Of a stretch of DNA of 64,000 nucleotides, positions 45,039-55,570 are shown piece by piece. The first letter of the stretch is position 1. Each line of letters opens with the position of its first letter. The notes under the pieces were generated by a model, which had not been told where the DNA came from, did no database searches, and worked only from the letters and a program-made list of their open reading frames with translations. Source of the DNA: Pseudomonas sp. ACM7 (GTDB lineage Bacteria > Pseudomonadota > Gammaproteobacteria > Pseudomonadales > Pseudomonadaceae); contig NZ_CP024866.1 in the NCBI RefSeq assembly GCF_004136015.1, positions 6,338,861-6,402,860 on the forward strand, written 5' to 3'. The position numbers and the translations under genes were made by a program.

Positions 45039-46750
45039 CTCAGCACCGCACGCAACTTGCCGGGTTTCACCGGTTTGTTCAGCAGCGGTGCATCGAGTCT
45101 CTGCAATGAGCGCCGACACTGGTCCGTGCGGTCTGCGGTGATGATGACCGCCGGAATCACCTGGCGGTAATGCTCGCGCAAATGCCTGACCACATCACAA
45201 CCCACCACCCCGTGATCGAGGTGGTAGTCCGCCAGAATCAGTTCCGGCGGTCGCCCCTGCAAAGCGGCCAGTGCGGAAAATTCATCCGTGGCCGTGACCA
45301 CCTCGCAGCCCCACTGCCCAAGCAGCGCGCTCATGCTTTCGAGGATGCTCACTTCATTGTCCAGTACCAGCAAACGTCGGCCCGGCAATGGATTGCCGTT
45401 GCCTGGTTGTGGTGCCGCCAGACTGATCGGCAGCGGAATTTCATGGGAAATCGGCACGTCGATGCTGAACATCGAACCGCGCCCCGGCAACGAATGAACC
45501 CCGACTTTATAGCCGAGGATCTTGGCAATCCGTTCAACGATGGCCAGCCCCAGGCCCACACCCTTGCGGTCGGCGGCGCGTCCGACGTCCAGTTGGTTGA
45601 ACTCGAGGAAGATCGAATCCAGTCGGTCCGCCGCGATCCCGCGCCCGGTGTCCCAGACTTCCAGGCGCAGCATTTCACCCCGGCGTCTGGCACCCAGCAG
45701 GATGCTGCCGTCGTCGGTGTAGCGGCAGGCGTTGCTGAGGAAGTTGCGCAGGATCCGCGTCATCAGGCGCAAGTCGGTGCTGATGGCGTAATCGCCCATG
45801 TGCACCCGCAAGTTCAACCCTGCGGCTTCGGCCACTGACTGGAACTCCGACACCAGCGGCGCGAGCAATTCGTCGAGACGGTACAGCGCAATGTCCGGTT
45901 TGACCGCCGCCTGATCGAGCCGGGAAATATCCAGCAAATCGGTGAGCAAATCCTCCGCCCCTTCCAGCGCTTGATGCGTACGCTCCACCAGCAGCTGTTC
46001 GACGTCGGGAAGCTTGCGTTCGCGCAAGGTGGAGATCAGCAAACGCGCGGCATTGAGCGGTTGCAGCAGGTCATGACTGGCGGCGGCGAGGTATTTGTCC
46101 TTGCTGCGGTTGGCGGCCTCGGCGGCGTCCCGGGCATCGCGCAAGGCTTGGGCGATCTGTTTACGCTGGGTGATCTGCTGTTGCAGGTTGCGGTTGGCTT
46201 CCAGCAACTCGTCGGTGCGCGCGGTGACGCGCTGCTCCAGTTCGTCGTTGAGTTGCTGCAGGCGCTGCTGGGCGAGTTTGCGTTCGGTGATGTCGGCGAC
46301 AAAACCCTCCACCAGCCCTTCCTGATCGGGCTTGAGCAACAGGTTCATCAGCACGTCGAGGCTGCTGCCATCCTTGCGCCGCAATTGGGTTTCGTAGCCG
46401 AGCAGGCTGCGCTCGCGCTTGAGCAGTTCACCGATGTTTTCCAGTTCTTGAGCGCCGCCGACAAACAGGTTGCTCGCCAGATCAGCCAGCGAGAACAGCA
46501 CTTCCTGAGGGTCCTGATAGCCGAGCATCCGCGCCAGGGCCGGGTTGGCGGCACGCATGCCTTCCAGGAGGCTTGCCTGAAAGATTCCGTGGACCGCATT
46601 TTCGAACAGCCATTTATAACGATTGCGCTCGGCTTCCAGCTCGTCGAGGCGCGCGGCCAGTTCCGGGTAATGGCTCTTGCGCGCCGAGTGGCTGCCTAAT
46701 CCCAGTAACCCCGCCAGCGCCCGTTGCTGTTCGTCAGAGGGCTTCGCCAT
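45023..46750 (-). CDS. ercS: Hybrid sensor histidine kinase, ErcS type
   Basis: This 575-aa soluble kinase has a PAS domain (about residues 45-165, ending GFVADITERKLAQ), a coiled coil (170-215), HisKA with phospho-His226 (AAASHDLLQPLNAARLL), an HATPase domain (DTGRGIA, GVGLGLAIVERIAK), and a C-terminal receiver with Asp508 (LILADYHLD). In P. aeruginosa the same kinase sits beside ercA and the pqq/exa genes and controls ethanol oxidation. The start (46750) lies inside the end of ercA, so translation is coupled. There is no membrane segment. Confidence 0.85.
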   Translation of the reverse strand: MAKPSDEQQRALAGLLGLGSHSARKSHYPELAARLDELEAERNRYKWLFENAVHGIFQASLLEGMRAANPALARMLGYQDPQEVLFSLADLASNLFVGGAQELENIGELLKRERSLLGYETQLRRKDGSSLDVLMNLLLKPDQEGLVEGFVADITERKLAQQRLQQLNDELEQRVTARTDELLEANRNLQQQITQRKQIAQALRDARDAAEAANRSKDKYLAAASHDLLQPLNAARLLISTLRERKLPDVEQLLVERTHQALEGAEDLLTDLLDISRLDQAAVKPDIALYRLDELLAPLVSEFQSVAEAAGLNLRVHMGDYAISTDLRLMTRILRNFLSNACRYTDDGSILLGARRRGEMLRLEVWDTGRGIAADRLDSIFLEFNQLDVGRAADRKGVGLGLAIVERIAKILGYKVGVHSLPGRGSMFSIDVPISHEIPLPISLAAPQPGNGNPLPGRRLLVLDNEVSILESMSALLGQWGCEVVTATDEFSALAALQGRPPELILADYHLDHGVVGCDVVRHLREHYRQVIPAVIITADRTDQCRRSLQRLDAPLLNKPVKPGKLRAVLSQLLG

Positions 46751-47897
46751 AGACGACCTCGACATCACGCTGACTGGACTCGCGCGGGTTGGTCAAGATG
46801 CACGGGTCGTGCATGGCGTGTTGTGACAGGAACGGAATGTCCGCAGTGCTGACCCCGTGCAATCCCAGGGTTTCGTGGAAGCCGATCGCATGTTTCAGAG
46901 CGATCAGATGTTCGACCAGACGCCCGCAAATCTGCCGGTGATTCAAGCCCCGGCAATCGATGCCAAAGGTCTCGGCGATCACCTTGAAGCGTTCCGGTGC
47001 CGAGTTGTAGTTGAACGCCACCACGTGTTCCACCAACACCGCGTTGCACAGTCCATGAGGCAAGTCGAGAAAGCCACCGAGGCTGTGGGACATGGCGTGC
47101 ACCGCACCGAGGATCGCGTTGGAGAACGCCAGCCCGGCCTGCATGCTGCCGAGCATGATTTTCTCGCGCAGGGCGATGTCGTTCGGATTGGCGATCATCT
47201 GCACCAGGTTGCCGTTGATCAGGCGCATCGCCTCCAGCGCATGGGGATCGGTCAACGGCCCGTGACCGGTTGACACAAACGCTTCGATGGCATGCACCAA
47301 CGCATCGATGCCGGTACAGGCCGACAGGAACGGGTCCATGCTCAACGTGGTTTCCGGGTCGATCAACGACACGTCCGGGACCACCGCCTTACTGACGATG
47401 GAGAACTTCATGCGTTCTTGCTGGTTGGAGATGATCACGAATTGCGAGACATCGGCCGAGGTGCCGGCGGTGGTTGGAATCAGGATCAGCGGCGGGCTGG
47501 GGATACGGATGGTGTCCACGCCTTCGAATTCGAGGATGCTGCGTCCATGGGCGACGACAATGCCGATGCCTTTGCCGCAATCCATCGGGCTGCCGCCACC
47601 GACGGCCACGATGACATCGCAATGGTTTTCCCGGTACAGATCGGCGCCGAGCATCACTTCTTCGACCCGCGGGTTGGGCGAGACCGCGCTGTACAGGAAA
47701 TACTCGATGCCCTGGGCTTGCAGGCTGGCCTCGACATCGGCGACCCAACCGGCGGCAATCACACCGGGATCGCTGACCAGCAGCACCTTGCGGGCACCAA
47801 AGGTTTTGGCGCAATTGCCGACGTTGTGCCGGCAGCCTGCACCAAAGATGATTTCAGGCGAAACGAATTTACGCAGCTGACTGAGACTCTGGCTCAT
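46734..47897 (-). CDS. ercA: Iron-containing alcohol dehydrogenase, ErcA
   Basis: This 387-aa group III alcohol dehydrogenase has the NAD site GGGSPMDCGKGIGI and the metal-binding region AHAMSHSLGGFLDLPHGLCNAVL (His and Asp ligands). ErcA of P. aeruginosa is part of the regulatory cascade for the ethanol system rather than a main catabolic enzyme. The gene order ercA-ercS is kept. The start at 47897 (MSQSLSQLRKF) has a weak ribosome site. A REP doublet separates it from pqqE. Confidence 0.85.
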   Translation of the reverse strand: MSQSLSQLRKFVSPEIIFGAGCRHNVGNCAKTFGARKVLLVSDPGVIAAGWVADVEASLQAQGIEYFLYSAVSPNPRVEEVMLGADLYRENHCDVIVAVGGGSPMDCGKGIGIVVAHGRSILEFEGVDTIRIPSPPLILIPTTAGTSADVSQFVIISNQQERMKFSIVSKAVVPDVSLIDPETTLSMDPFLSACTGIDALVHAIEAFVSTGHGPLTDPHALEAMRLINGNLVQMIANPNDIALREKIMLGSMQAGLAFSNAILGAVHAMSHSLGGFLDLPHGLCNAVLVEHVVAFNYNSAPERFKVIAETFGIDCRGLNHRQICGRLVEHLIALKHAIGFHETLGLHGVSTADIPFLSQHAMHDPCILTNPRESSQRDVEVVYGEAL

Positions 47898-48020
47898 TGG
47901 AAAGCCTGTTTTTATTGTTTTGGAAGGTAATGTCCACACTAAAGCATCCGGCTGTGAATGCAATCAGACCAATGGGTAGCAGGCTGGGTGTACTCAAATC
48001 TTGTATCCACCGCAGATCAA

Positions 48021-48130
48021 CTGTGGGAGCGGCGGTGCGACGATTCGACTTGCTCGCGAAAGCGGTGGGTCAATCGACATCAATGTTGAATGTAATGCCG
48101 CCTTCGCGAGCAAGCCCGCTCCCACAGGGG
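48021..48130. repeat. REP doublet with one variant arm
   Basis: The left arm is the long variant (GGGAGCGGCGGTGCGACGAT), the right arm the common TTCGCGAGCAAGCCCGCTCC form. It has the same chimeric make-up as the doublet at 35.6 kb, but in the other order. Confidence 0.88.
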
Positions 48131-48146
48131 ATTTGTGTCGTTTGAT

Positions 48147-49289
48147 TCATCCGCGGTAGATCAGTCGCGAAGCCTTCTCGTTACGCAACGTCAGGTGTTC
48201 CATGCCCAGCCCCGGTGCCTCGGCTTCCTCGCGGGCCTTGAGAATCACACCGTGGTGCGGGGATTTGCTGCACACCGGGTCCGCGTTGGCGGCGTCGCCG
48301 GTCAGCATGAATGCCTGGCAGCGGCAGCCGCCCAGGTCCTTGTGCTTTTCATCGCAGGAGCGGCACGGCTCTTTCATCCAGTCATCGCCACGAAAGCGAT
48401 TGAAACCGAAAGAATCAGTCCAGATATGCTCGATGCTGTGCTCGCGCACATTGGGGAACTGCACCGGCAACTGGCGGGCGCTGTGGCAAGGCAACGCCGT
48501 GCCGTCGGGGGTGATGTCGAGAAACAGATTGGCCCAGCCGTTCATGCAGGTCTTGGGGCGTTCTTCGTAGTAATCCGGGGTGACGAAGATCAGCTTGCAC
48601 GGGTGGCCCTGCGCTTCAAGACGCTCGCGATATGAGTGGGTGATGCGCTCGGCACGCTGCAATTGTTCGCGCGTGGGTAACAGGCCGACGCGGTTGAGCT
48701 CGGCCCAGCCGTAGAACTGGCACGTCGCCAACTCGACGAAATCCGCTTCCAGTTCCAGGCACAAGTCGATGATCTGCGCGATCTGGTCGATGTTGTGGCG
48801 ATGGGTGACGAAGTTCAGCACCATCGGGTAGCCCTGGGCCTTTACCGCCCGGGCCATCGCGAGTTTCTGGGCGAAGGCCTTGCGCGAGCCGGCGAGCATG
48901 TTGTTCACCGCTTCGTCGGCGGCCTGGAAGCTGATCTGGATATGGTCCAGCCCCGCGACCTTGAAATCGCGGACTTTCTGCTCGGTCAGGCCGATGCCCG
49001 AGGTGATCAGGTTGGTGTAGTAACCCATGTCCCGGGCGGCCTTGATCAGCTCGGCCAAGTCCTGACGAACCAACGGTTCACCGCCGGAAAAGCCCAGTTG
49101 CGCAGCGCCCATCTCCCTGGCTTCGCGGAACACCCGGATCCACTCTTCGGTGTCCAACTCTTCGCCTGATTGGGCAAAGTCCAGCGGGTTGGAGCAATAC
49201 GGGCATTGCAGCGGGCAACGATAGGTCAGCTCCGCCAACAGCCACAGCGGCGGGCCCGGAGGCGAGTCACTCGATCCAGAATTGAGCAT
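48147..49289 (-). CDS. pqqE: PQQ biosynthesis radical SAM enzyme PqqE
   Basis: This 380-aa radical SAM/SPASM protein has the SAM [4Fe-4S] site CPLQCPYC near residues 28-35 and further Cys near the C-terminus ([29 protein letters not shown]). It links Glu and Tyr of the PqqA peptide. The ATG at 49289 has GGAGGT before it and overlaps pqqD by 23 bp. The family length is normal. It is the last gene of the pqqABCDE group. Confidence 0.93.
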   Translation of the reverse strand: MLNSGSSDSPPGPPLWLLAELTYRCPLQCPYCSNPLDFAQSGEELDTEEWIRVFREAREMGAAQLGFSGGEPLVRQDLAELIKAARDMGYYTNLITSGIGLTEQKVRDFKVAGLDHIQISFQAADEAVNNMLAGSRKAFAQKLAMARAVKAQGYPMVLNFVTHRHNIDQIAQIIDLCLELEADFVELATCQFYGWAELNRVGLLPTREQLQRAERITHSYRERLEAQGHPCKLIFVTPDYYEERPKTCMNGWANLFLDITPDGTALPCHSARQLPVQFPNVREHSIEHIWTDSFGFNRFRGDDWMKEPCRSCDEKHKDLGGCRCQAFMLTGDAANADPVCSKSPHHGVILKAREEAEAPGLGMEHLTLRNEKASRLIYRG

Positions 49290-49539
49290 GGGCCACCTCC
49301 AGAAACGCCAGCACATCTTCGTCGATCCCCGGTACGCCGGGGAAATTCGCAGACAGTCGATCAATGATCGCCGCGACACTGCGCTGGCCGTCCACCAGAT
49401 CGAGGATCTGCCCGGCACTGTCGTTAAGTTTGATCATGCCTTCGGGGTATAGCAGCACGTGACAGTCCTGACGAGGTTCCCATTGCAGGCGAAAACCCTG
49501 ACGCAGCGACGGTGATTGCTCGCGGTTGATCAGGCTCAC
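49267..49539 (-). CDS. pqqD: PQQ biosynthesis peptide chaperone PqqD
   Basis: This 90-aa PqqD has the pattern [39 protein letters not shown]. It binds PqqA and presents it to PqqE. The start is a GTG at 49539 that overlaps the pqqC stop (GTGA). The frame is open far upstream, but that part is the shadow of pqqC. Confidence 0.9.
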   Translation of the reverse strand: MSLINREQSPSLRQGFRLQWEPRQDCHVLLYPEGMIKLNDSAGQILDLVDGQRSVAAIIDRLSANFPGVPGIDEDVLAFLEVAHAQFWIE

Positions 49540-50288
49540 AGGGCAATCCCCCGGTGCCAGACGTTCTCGGTGGTGACGGTGTGATACGGCGGGCGCTCCA
49601 GCTCGTAGGCCATGCTCATGGCGTCGAGCATGCTCCACAGCACGTCGAGCTTGAATTGCAGGATTTCCAGCATGCGTTGCTGGCCTTCGACCGTGACGTA
49701 ATGCGCGAGGGTGATGCGCAAACCATGCTCGACATCCCGTCGCGCCTGACTCAGGCGAGTCCGGAAATAGTCGTAACCGCCGACGTCGATCCACGGGTAA
49801 TGGGCCGGCCAGGCATCGAGCCGGGATTGGTGGATCTGTGGCGCAAACAGTTCGGTCAGCGAACTGCTGGCGGCTTCCTGCCAACAGGCGCGACGGGCGA
49901 AATTGACGTAGGCGTCCACGGCGAAACGGACACCGGGCAGCACCAATTCCTGTGAGAGGATTTGCTCGCGATCCAGCCCCACCGCTTCGCCCAGCCGCAG
50001 CCAGGCTTCGATCCCGCCTTCGCTGCCGGGCACGCCGTCGTGATCGAGGATTCGTTGTAACCATTCCCGGCGCACGTCGCGGTCCGGGCAGTTGGCGAGA
50101 ATCGCGGCGTCCTTCAGGGGGATGCTCACCTGATAGTAGAAGCGATTGGCGACCCAGCCCTGAATCTGCTCACGACTGGAGCGCCCGCCGTACATGGCTT
50201 GGTGGAATGGATGGTGGATGTGGTAATAGGCGCCTTTGGCGCGCAGGGCCGCTTCGAATTCGGCGGGGGACATTGGGGTGTCAGTCAT
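49536..50288 (-). CDS. pqqC: Pyrroloquinoline-quinone synthase PqqC
   Basis: This 250-aa cofactorless oxidase of the TenA/haem-oxygenase fold has [19 protein letters not shown] near the N-terminus and [27 protein letters not shown] with active-site residues. It does the last step, ring closure and oxidation to PQQ. The ATG at 50288 has GGAG upstream. A REP doublet stands between pqqB and pqqC, unusual inside this operon; see findings. Confidence 0.93.
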   Translation of the reverse strand: MTDTPMSPAEFEAALRAKGAYYHIHHPFHQAMYGGRSSREQIQGWVANRFYYQVSIPLKDAAILANCPDRDVRREWLQRILDHDGVPGSEGGIEAWLRLGEAVGLDREQILSQELVLPGVRFAVDAYVNFARRACWQEAASSSLTELFAPQIHQSRLDAWPAHYPWIDVGGYDYFRTRLSQARRDVEHGLRITLAHYVTVEGQQRMLEILQFKLDVLWSMLDAMSMAYELERPPYHTVTTENVWHRGIAL

Positions 50289-50323
50289 TGCGGTTCTCCG
50301 GGGAATCTGCGGTGTCTGCTCTG

Positions 50324-50427
50324 GCGCCTTCGCGAGCAAGCCCGCTCCCACATTGGTTCTCTGTTGTTCACACATTTTGTGTCCAGTGGAGATCCCCTGT
50401 GGGAGCGGGCTTGCTCGCGAAGGGGCC
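50324..50427. repeat. REP doublet between pqqB and pqqC
   Basis: CTTCGCGAGCAAGCCCGCTC (from 50328) faces GAGCGGGCTTGCTCGCGAAG (to about 50422). It lies inside the pqq operon, 36 bp before the pqqC start. Confidence 0.9.
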
Positions 50428-50432
50428 CTCCG

Positions 50433-51347
50433 CTATAGCTCAATACTCATGCCGTCAAACGCCACTTCAATCCCGCGCCGCTCCAGCAGCGCCCGCTCGG
50501 CCGAGTCTTCATCGAGGATCGGGTTGGTGTTGTTGATGTGGATCAGCACCTTGCGCTGGCGGGTGAAGCCTTCAAGGATTTCGAGCATGCCGCCAGGGCC
50601 GCTTTGCGACAGGTGACCCATTTCACTGCCCAGGTTCTGGCCGACTTCGCAGACTCGCATCTCGTCGTCGCGCCACAAGGTGCCGTCCAGCAACAGGCAA
50701 TCGGCGCGTTGCATCCAGCTCAGAACCTCGTCGTCGACCTGTCCCAGGCCCGGCGCGTAGAACAGCGAAGCGCCGCTGCGCCGATCTTCGATAAACAAGC
50801 CGATGGTGTCGCCCGGCTGCGGATTGCCGCGATTGGGCGAATACGGCGGTGCGTTGCTGACCAAGGGGATCGCGCGAAATCGCAGATGTGCGCAAGCGGC
50901 GATGCTGAACGGCTCGCGGTCGAGCCCGACCGGTTGCCACTGCAACCCGCCGTTCCAGTGTTTGAGCATGGTGAACAACGGGAAGCCGCTGCTCAGGTCT
51001 TCATGGACCCGTTCGGTGCACCAGACCGAATGAGGGCAGCCTTCGCGCAGACTCAACAGGCCGGTGCAGTGGTCGATCTGGCTGTCCAGCAGGACGACGC
51101 CGGCAATCGCAGTATCCCGCACCCGGCGCGCCGGTTGCAGCGGCGCGAAACTCTCAAGTTGCGCGCGAATGTCCGGTGAAGCATTGCACAGCACCCAATC
51201 CACACCGTTGTCGCTCAGGGCAATCGAGGACTGGGTGCGCCGTTGGGCCCGCAGGCTGCCATTGCGCATCGCGGCGCACTGGCGGCAGTTGCAATTCCAT
51301 TGCGGAAAACCACCGCCAGCGGCGGATCCGAGAACGCGAATGTGCAT
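50433..51347 (-). CDS. pqqB: PQQ biosynthesis protein PqqB
   Basis: This 304-aa metallo-beta-lactamase-fold protein starts [20 protein letters not shown], with the zinc site CNC.QC and [17 protein letters not shown]. PqqB is needed for full PQQ formation and has been proposed to hydroxylate the tyrosine. The start is the ATG at 51347 with GGAG eight bases before; an upstream TTG adds two residues. It is separated from pqqA by a hairpin. Confidence 0.92.
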   Translation of the reverse strand: MHIRVLGSAAGGGFPQWNCNCRQCAAMRNGSLRAQRRTQSSIALSDNGVDWVLCNASPDIRAQLESFAPLQPARRVRDTAIAGVVLLDSQIDHCTGLLSLREGCPHSVWCTERVHEDLSSGFPLFTMLKHWNGGLQWQPVGLDREPFSIAACAHLRFRAIPLVSNAPPYSPNRGNPQPGDTIGLFIEDRRSGASLFYAPGLGQVDDEVLSWMQRADCLLLDGTLWRDDEMRVCEVGQNLGSEMGHLSQSGPGGMLEILEGFTRQRKVLIHINNTNPILDEDSAERALLERRGIEVAFDGMSIEL

Positions 51348-51369
51348 GGGCAATGCTCCAGAAGGCAGG

Positions 51370-51395
51370 CCCGGCCAACGTAACGGCTGGCCGGG
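51370..51395 (-). terminator. Hairpin between pqqA and pqqB
   Basis: CCCGGCCA (51370-51377) pairs with TGGCCGGG (51388-51395), 8 of 8. There is no T-run, so it would lower readthrough or protect the pqqA message rather than stop it fully. Confidence 0.6.
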
Positions 51396-51402
51396 TGAAC
51401 AA

Positions 51403-51474
51403 TCAGCGGTTGGCGAAATACATCGTCACTTCGAAGCCAATGCGCAGATCGGTAAACGCGGGTTTAGTCCACAT
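51403..51474 (-). CDS. pqqA: PQQ precursor peptide PqqA
   Basis: This is a 23-aa peptide beginning [15 protein letters not shown] and ending VTMYFANR. The conserved Glu and Tyr of E-V-T-M-Y are the two residues joined into PQQ. The length and sequence are canonical. AGAGGA precedes the ATG at 51474. It heads pqqABCDE on the minus strand. A variant of the ped-island motif lies 100 bp upstream. Confidence 0.95.
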   Translation of the reverse strand: MWTKPAFTDLRIGFEVTMYFANR

Positions 51475-51618
51475 GGGTCAATCCTCTTCTTATGCCGGAC
51501 GATTCCGGTAAAGCCATTAATGCACGGGGCGCCAGGCACCCGAATGCTACTTTCGAAGGAGGTGGCGGCGTGCATTGGTAGGGGGTGGTGCGCGGTTTTT
51601 CAGTACACACAAAACCAA

Positions 51619-51710
51619 TGTGGGAGCGAGCTTGCTCGCGATGAGGGCAGCACATTCAACATTGATGTTGACTGTCAGACCGCTATCGCGAGCAAGCTCG
51701 CTCCCACAGG
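51619..51710. repeat. REP doublet (REPIN)
   Basis: TGTGGGAGCGAGCTTGCTCG faces CGAGCAAGCTCGCTCCCACA. It has the GGGAGCGAGC head and lies between pqqA and the aldehyde dehydrogenase gene. Confidence 0.9.
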
Positions 51711-51731
51711 TTCTTCAGTGTGCTTACGGGG

Positions 51732-53252
51732 TTAGAAAAACCCCATCGGATTGATGTCGTAGCTCACCAGCAGGTTTTTGGTCTGCTGATAGTGGTCGAG
51801 CATCATCTTGTGGTTTTCACGGCCGACACCGGATTTCTTGTAGCCACCGAACGCGGCATGAGCCGGGTACAGGTGGTAGCAGTTGGTCCAGACACGCCCG
51901 GCCTTGATCGCCCGGCCCATGCGGTAGGCACGGTTGATGTCGCGGGTCCACAGACCGGCGCCGAGGCCGAACTCGCTGTCGTTGGCAATCGCCAGGGCTT
52001 CGGCTTCGTCCTTGAAGGTGGTGATACCCACCACCGGGCCGAAGATTTCTTCCTGGAACACGCGCATTTTGTTGTGGCCCTTGAGCAGGGTCGGCTGGAT
52101 GTAATAACCCGTCGACAAGTCGCCCTCAAGACGTTCGGCCGCGCCGCCGGTGAGCAGCTCGGCGCCCTCCTCCTGGGCGATTTTCAGGTACGAGAGGATC
52201 TTGTCGTATTGCTGCTCGGACGCCTGGGCGCCGACCATGGTTTCAGTGTCCAGCGGGTTGCCGCGCTTGATTTTGACGATCTTCTTCATCACCACTTTCA
52301 TGAAGTCGTCGTAGATCGACTCCTGCACCAGCGCTCGCGATGGACAGGTGCAGACTTCGCCCTGGTTGAAGAACGCCAGCACCAGACCTTCGGCGGCCTT
52401 CTCGATGAACTGCGGCTCGGCTTGCATGATGTCTTCGAAGAAAATGTTCGGCGACTTGCCGCCCAGTTCGACAGTGCTCGGAATGATGTTCTCGGCCGCG
52501 CATTTCATGATGTGCGCGCCAATCGGGGTGGAACCGGTGAAGGCGATCTTGGCAATGCGCTTGCTGGTGGCCAACGCCTCACCCGCTTCGCGACCGAAGC
52601 CCTGAACGATGTTCAGCACGCCGGCCGGCAGCAAATCGGCGATCAGCTCGGCGAAGACCATGATCGACAGCGGCGTCTGCTCGGCGGGTTTGAGTACCAC
52701 GCAGTTACCGGCGGCCAGGGCCGGGGCGAGTTTCCAGGCGGCCATCAGCAGCGGGAAGTTCCACGGAATGATCTGCCCGACCACGCCCAGCGGCTCGTGG
52801 AAGTGATAGGCGGTGGTCAGCTCGTTGATCTCGGCGGCACCGCCCTCTTGAGCGCGGATGCAACCGGCGAAGTAACGGAAATGGTCGGCGGCCAGTGGCA
52901 CGTCGGCGTTGAGGGTCTCGCGCACGGCTTTGCCGTTGTCCCAGGTTTCGGTGACGGCGAGGATTTCCAGGTTCTGTTCGATGCGGTCAGCGATTTTCAG
53001 CAGCACCAGGGAGCGGTCCTGCGCCGAGGTCTTGCCCCAGGCATCGGCGGCGGCATGCGCTGCGTCGAGGGCTTTTTCGATGTCGGCGGCGCTGGAACGA
53101 GGGAATTCGGCGATCACTTCACCGGTGACCGGCGAAGAGTTGGTGAAGTACTCACCATTGACCGGGGCGACGAACTCGCCGCCGATGAAATTGCCGTAGC
53201 GCGGTTTAAACGTAACGACGGCGCCAGGTGTACCAGGTTGTGCGTAGATCAT
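51732..53252 (-). CDS. exaC: NAD-dependent aldehyde dehydrogenase (ExaC/PedI type)
   Basis: This 506-aa aldehyde dehydrogenase has the catalytic Glu in [15 protein letters not shown], the catalytic Cys in [17 protein letters not shown] (first Cys of CTC), and [17 protein letters not shown]. It oxidises the aldehyde made by the PQQ alcohol dehydrogenase to the acid in the cytoplasm. The gene order next to the quinoprotein is that of P. aeruginosa exaC and P. putida pedI. The start at 53252 has GAGG before it. The extension to 53288 is not family-like. Confidence 0.92.
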   Translation of the reverse strand: MIYAQPGTPGAVVTFKPRYGNFIGGEFVAPVNGEYFTNSSPVTGEVIAEFPRSSAADIEKALDAAHAAADAWGKTSAQDRSLVLLKIADRIEQNLEILAVTETWDNGKAVRETLNADVPLAADHFRYFAGCIRAQEGGAAEINELTTAYHFHEPLGVVGQIIPWNFPLLMAAWKLAPALAAGNCVVLKPAEQTPLSIMVFAELIADLLPAGVLNIVQGFGREAGEALATSKRIAKIAFTGSTPIGAHIMKCAAENIIPSTVELGGKSPNIFFEDIMQAEPQFIEKAAEGLVLAFFNQGEVCTCPSRALVQESIYDDFMKVVMKKIVKIKRGNPLDTETMVGAQASEQQYDKILSYLKIAQEEGAELLTGGAAERLEGDLSTGYYIQPTLLKGHNKMRVFQEEIFGPVVGITTFKDEAEALAIANDSEFGLGAGLWTRDINRAYRMGRAIKAGRVWTNCYHLYPAHAAFGGYKKSGVGRENHKMMLDHYQQTKNLLVSYDINPMGFF

Positions 53253-53360
53253 GGTGGGCCTCTGTCTGGGTCGATGCCTGTCGGGCAAACAGGCGATGAA
53301 TCGATAGTAGAGAGCCCTGCGCGTCAGACGAATGCGCCGTTGGCAGGAGGACTCTCGTTA

Positions 53361-53370
53361 TTTGGTAGTA
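53361..53370 (-). promoter_or_regulatory. Ped-island motif upstream of exaC
   Basis: TTTGGTAGTA lies 109 bp upstream of the start. See the finding on the recurring motif. Confidence 0.45.
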
Positions 53371-53401
53371 GATTTGCCCACATCTCCATGTGGCAAATCC
53401 T

Positions 53402-53498
53402 CCCTGTGGGAGCGGGCTTGCTCGCGAAGGCGGTGTGTCAGTCAACCGATGTGTTGAATGTGACGCCGCTATCGCGAGCAAGCCCGCTCCCACAGGGG
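53402..53498. repeat. REP doublet (REPIN)
   Basis: CCCTGTGGGAGCGGGCTTGC faces GCAAGCCCGCTCCCACAGGG. It lies between exaC and the quinoprotein gene. Confidence 0.9.
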
Positions 53499-53517
53499 TT
53501 ATGCGGTGGACTCAGAG

Positions 53518-55296
53518 TTAGTGCTTGGCCACTACAAGGTCTTTTGGCAGTTTGAACGTCCAGAGCATGCCGCCCTGGTTGAAGTCCTTGATGCGCTTGG
53601 CCACTTCGCCGCCCCACAGCGGAACAGCACCGCCCCAACCGGACAGCACCGAGACGTACTGTTCGCCGTCCATTTCCCACGTCACAGGCGAGCCGAGTAC
53701 GCCGGAGCCGGTCTGGAATTCCCAGACTTTCTCGCCGGTCTTGGCATTGAACGCCTGCAGGAAACCTTCCGGCGTGCCGGTGAACACCAGGTTGCCCTTG
53801 GTGGTCAGCACGCCGCCCCACAGCGGCGCGTAGTTCTTGTGGCGCCAGACTTCCTTGCCGGTTTTCGGGTCGATGGCGCGCAGCACGCCGATGTAGTCTT
53901 CATTCAACGGTTTGATGGTGAAACCGGCACCGAGGAACGCCGCGCCTTTTTTGTAGGCGATGCCTTCGTTCCAGATGTCCATGCCCCATTCGTTGGACGG
54001 CACGTAGAACAGCCCGGTGTCCTTGTTGTAGGCCATCGGCATCCAGTTTTTCGCGCCGAGGAACGCTGGAGCTACGAACACCGAACTGCCTTTGGCTTCG
54101 GTGCCGGGCGCGCCTGGGCGACTGGCTTCGTTGTAGATCGGTCGGCCCTCTTTATCCAGGCCGGTGGCCCAGGTGATCTTGTCCACGAACGGGAAGCCGC
54201 GAATGAATTTGCCGTTGGTGCGGTCCAGCACGTAGAAGAAACCGTTACGGTCAGCGGTCGCGGCGGCTTTGATCTCTTTGCCGCCTTCGGTGTAGTTGAA
54301 CGAGACCAGCTCGTTCACGCCGTCATAGTCCCAGCCGTCGTGAGGTGTGCTCTGGAAGTGCCATTTGATGGTGCCGTCATCCGGATTGAGCGCCAGGCGC
54401 GACGAGGAGTAGAGGTTGTCGCCAGGGCGCAGGTGCGAGTTCCACGGTGCCGGGTTGCCGGTGCCGAACAGCAGCAGATTGGTTTCAGGGTCGTAGTAGC
54501 CGCCTAGCCAAGGGGCGGCGCCGCCGGTTTTCCAGAGGTCGCCGGGCCAGGTTTTGCCGGCTTCACCGCCGGAGATGCCGTTCTCTACAGCTTTGCCGTC
54601 CTTGTAGGTGTAGCCCATGTGGCCTTCGACGGTGGGACGGGTCCACAGCAGGTCGCCGTTTTTCGGGTCGTAGGCTTCGATTTTGCCGACCACCCCGAAC
54701 TCGCCACCGGCGACACCGGTGATCAGTTTGCCGTTGATCACCAACGGCGCGGCACTGATCGAATAGCCTTCCTTGTGGTCGGCAACTTTCTTGCTCCAGA
54801 CGACCTTGCCGGTGTCTTTGTTCAGGGCCACGAGCTTGGCGTCGAGGGTGCCGAAAATCACCAGGTCGCCGTACAGCGCGACACCACGGTTGATCACGTC
54901 GCAGCAAGGGCGGATGTCATCGGGCAGACGCGCATCGTATTGCCAGAGCTTCTTGCCGGTACGCGCATCCACCGCAAACACCCGCGAGTAAGAACCGGTC
55001 ATGTACATCACGCCGTCCTTGATCATCGGCTGTGCTTGCTGACCGCGTTGTTTTTCACCGCCGAAGGAGAACGCCCAGACCGGCCGCAAGTCCTTCACGT
55101 TGTTGACGTTGAGCGTGTCCAGCGGGCTGTAGCGCTGACCCTGGACGCCCAGACCGTTGGTGACGATCTGCTCCGGGTTCTTGGGGTCCTGGAGAATGTC
55201 TTGATCGGTGACGCCGGCCAGCGCGGTGCCGGACAACAGCATGGCACTGAGCAGCACGCTCAAGACGAAGGGTTGGCGACGTGCGGGTTGGGTCAT
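53518..55296 (-). CDS. pedH: PQQ-dependent alcohol dehydrogenase, lanthanide (PedH) type
   Basis: This 592-aa periplasmic eight-bladed quinoprotein has a signal peptide (about residues 1-27, ending TALA), the vicinal Cys131-Cys132 ring, metal ligands Glu199 and Asn281, and catalytic Asp323 in GWDYDGVNE. The residue two places on is Asp325. That extra Asp is the mark of lanthanide-dependent enzymes (XoxF, PedH); calcium enzymes of the ExaA/PedE type have Ser there. It oxidises primary alcohols and aldehydes and passes electrons to cytochrome c550. The start at 55296 gives the normal length. Confidence 0.88.
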   Translation of the reverse strand: MTQPARRQPFVLSVLLSAMLLSGTALAGVTDQDILQDPKNPEQIVTNGLGVQGQRYSPLDTLNVNNVKDLRPVWAFSFGGEKQRGQQAQPMIKDGVMYMTGSYSRVFAVDARTGKKLWQYDARLPDDIRPCCDVINRGVALYGDLVIFGTLDAKLVALNKDTGKVVWSKKVADHKEGYSISAAPLVINGKLITGVAGGEFGVVGKIEAYDPKNGDLLWTRPTVEGHMGYTYKDGKAVENGISGGEAGKTWPGDLWKTGGAAPWLGGYYDPETNLLLFGTGNPAPWNSHLRPGDNLYSSSRLALNPDDGTIKWHFQSTPHDGWDYDGVNELVSFNYTEGGKEIKAAATADRNGFFYVLDRTNGKFIRGFPFVDKITWATGLDKEGRPIYNEASRPGAPGTEAKGSSVFVAPAFLGAKNWMPMAYNKDTGLFYVPSNEWGMDIWNEGIAYKKGAAFLGAGFTIKPLNEDYIGVLRAIDPKTGKEVWRHKNYAPLWGGVLTTKGNLVFTGTPEGFLQAFNAKTGEKVWEFQTGSGVLGSPVTWEMDGEQYVSVLSGWGGAVPLWGGEVAKRIKDFNQGGMLWTFKLPKDLVVAKH

Positions 55297-55408
55297 GACG
55301 GCTACCTCTGCAGTTTTTGTTATACCCGGGAAATTTTCCCGGTCTGGTGCAGATTCTTGGGCGCCGCCGCCCTTGGAACAATTGCCCGCAGTGCTGAGAT
55401 TGCTAGTT

Positions 55409-55418
55409 CCTTAGTACC
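55409..55418 (-). promoter_or_regulatory. Ped-island motif upstream of pedH
   Basis: CCTTAGTACC lies 113 bp upstream of the start. Confidence 0.45.
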
Positions 55419-55462
55419 GGGTCGGAGGAGATGAACACCGAATTTCATGATCGACACACACC

Positions 55463-55559
55463 CCCTGTGGGAGCGGGCTTGCTCGCGAAGGCGGTGTGTC
55501 AGTTGACATTGATGTTGCCTGACACGCCGCCTTCGCGAGCAAGCCCGCTCCCACATGGG
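55463..55559. repeat. REP doublet (REPIN)
   Basis: CCCTGTGGGAGCGGGCTTGC faces GCAAGCCCGCTCCCACATGG. It lies between pedH and the hydrolase gene. Confidence 0.9.
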
Positions 55560-55570
55560 TTCTCTGCGTG

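Noticed and set aside
53518..55296. Calling the quinoprotein the calcium-type ExaA/PedE.
   Set aside because: The residue two after the catalytic Asp is Asp (WDYD), and the middle part ([22 protein letters not shown]) is of the PedH kind as I recall it.
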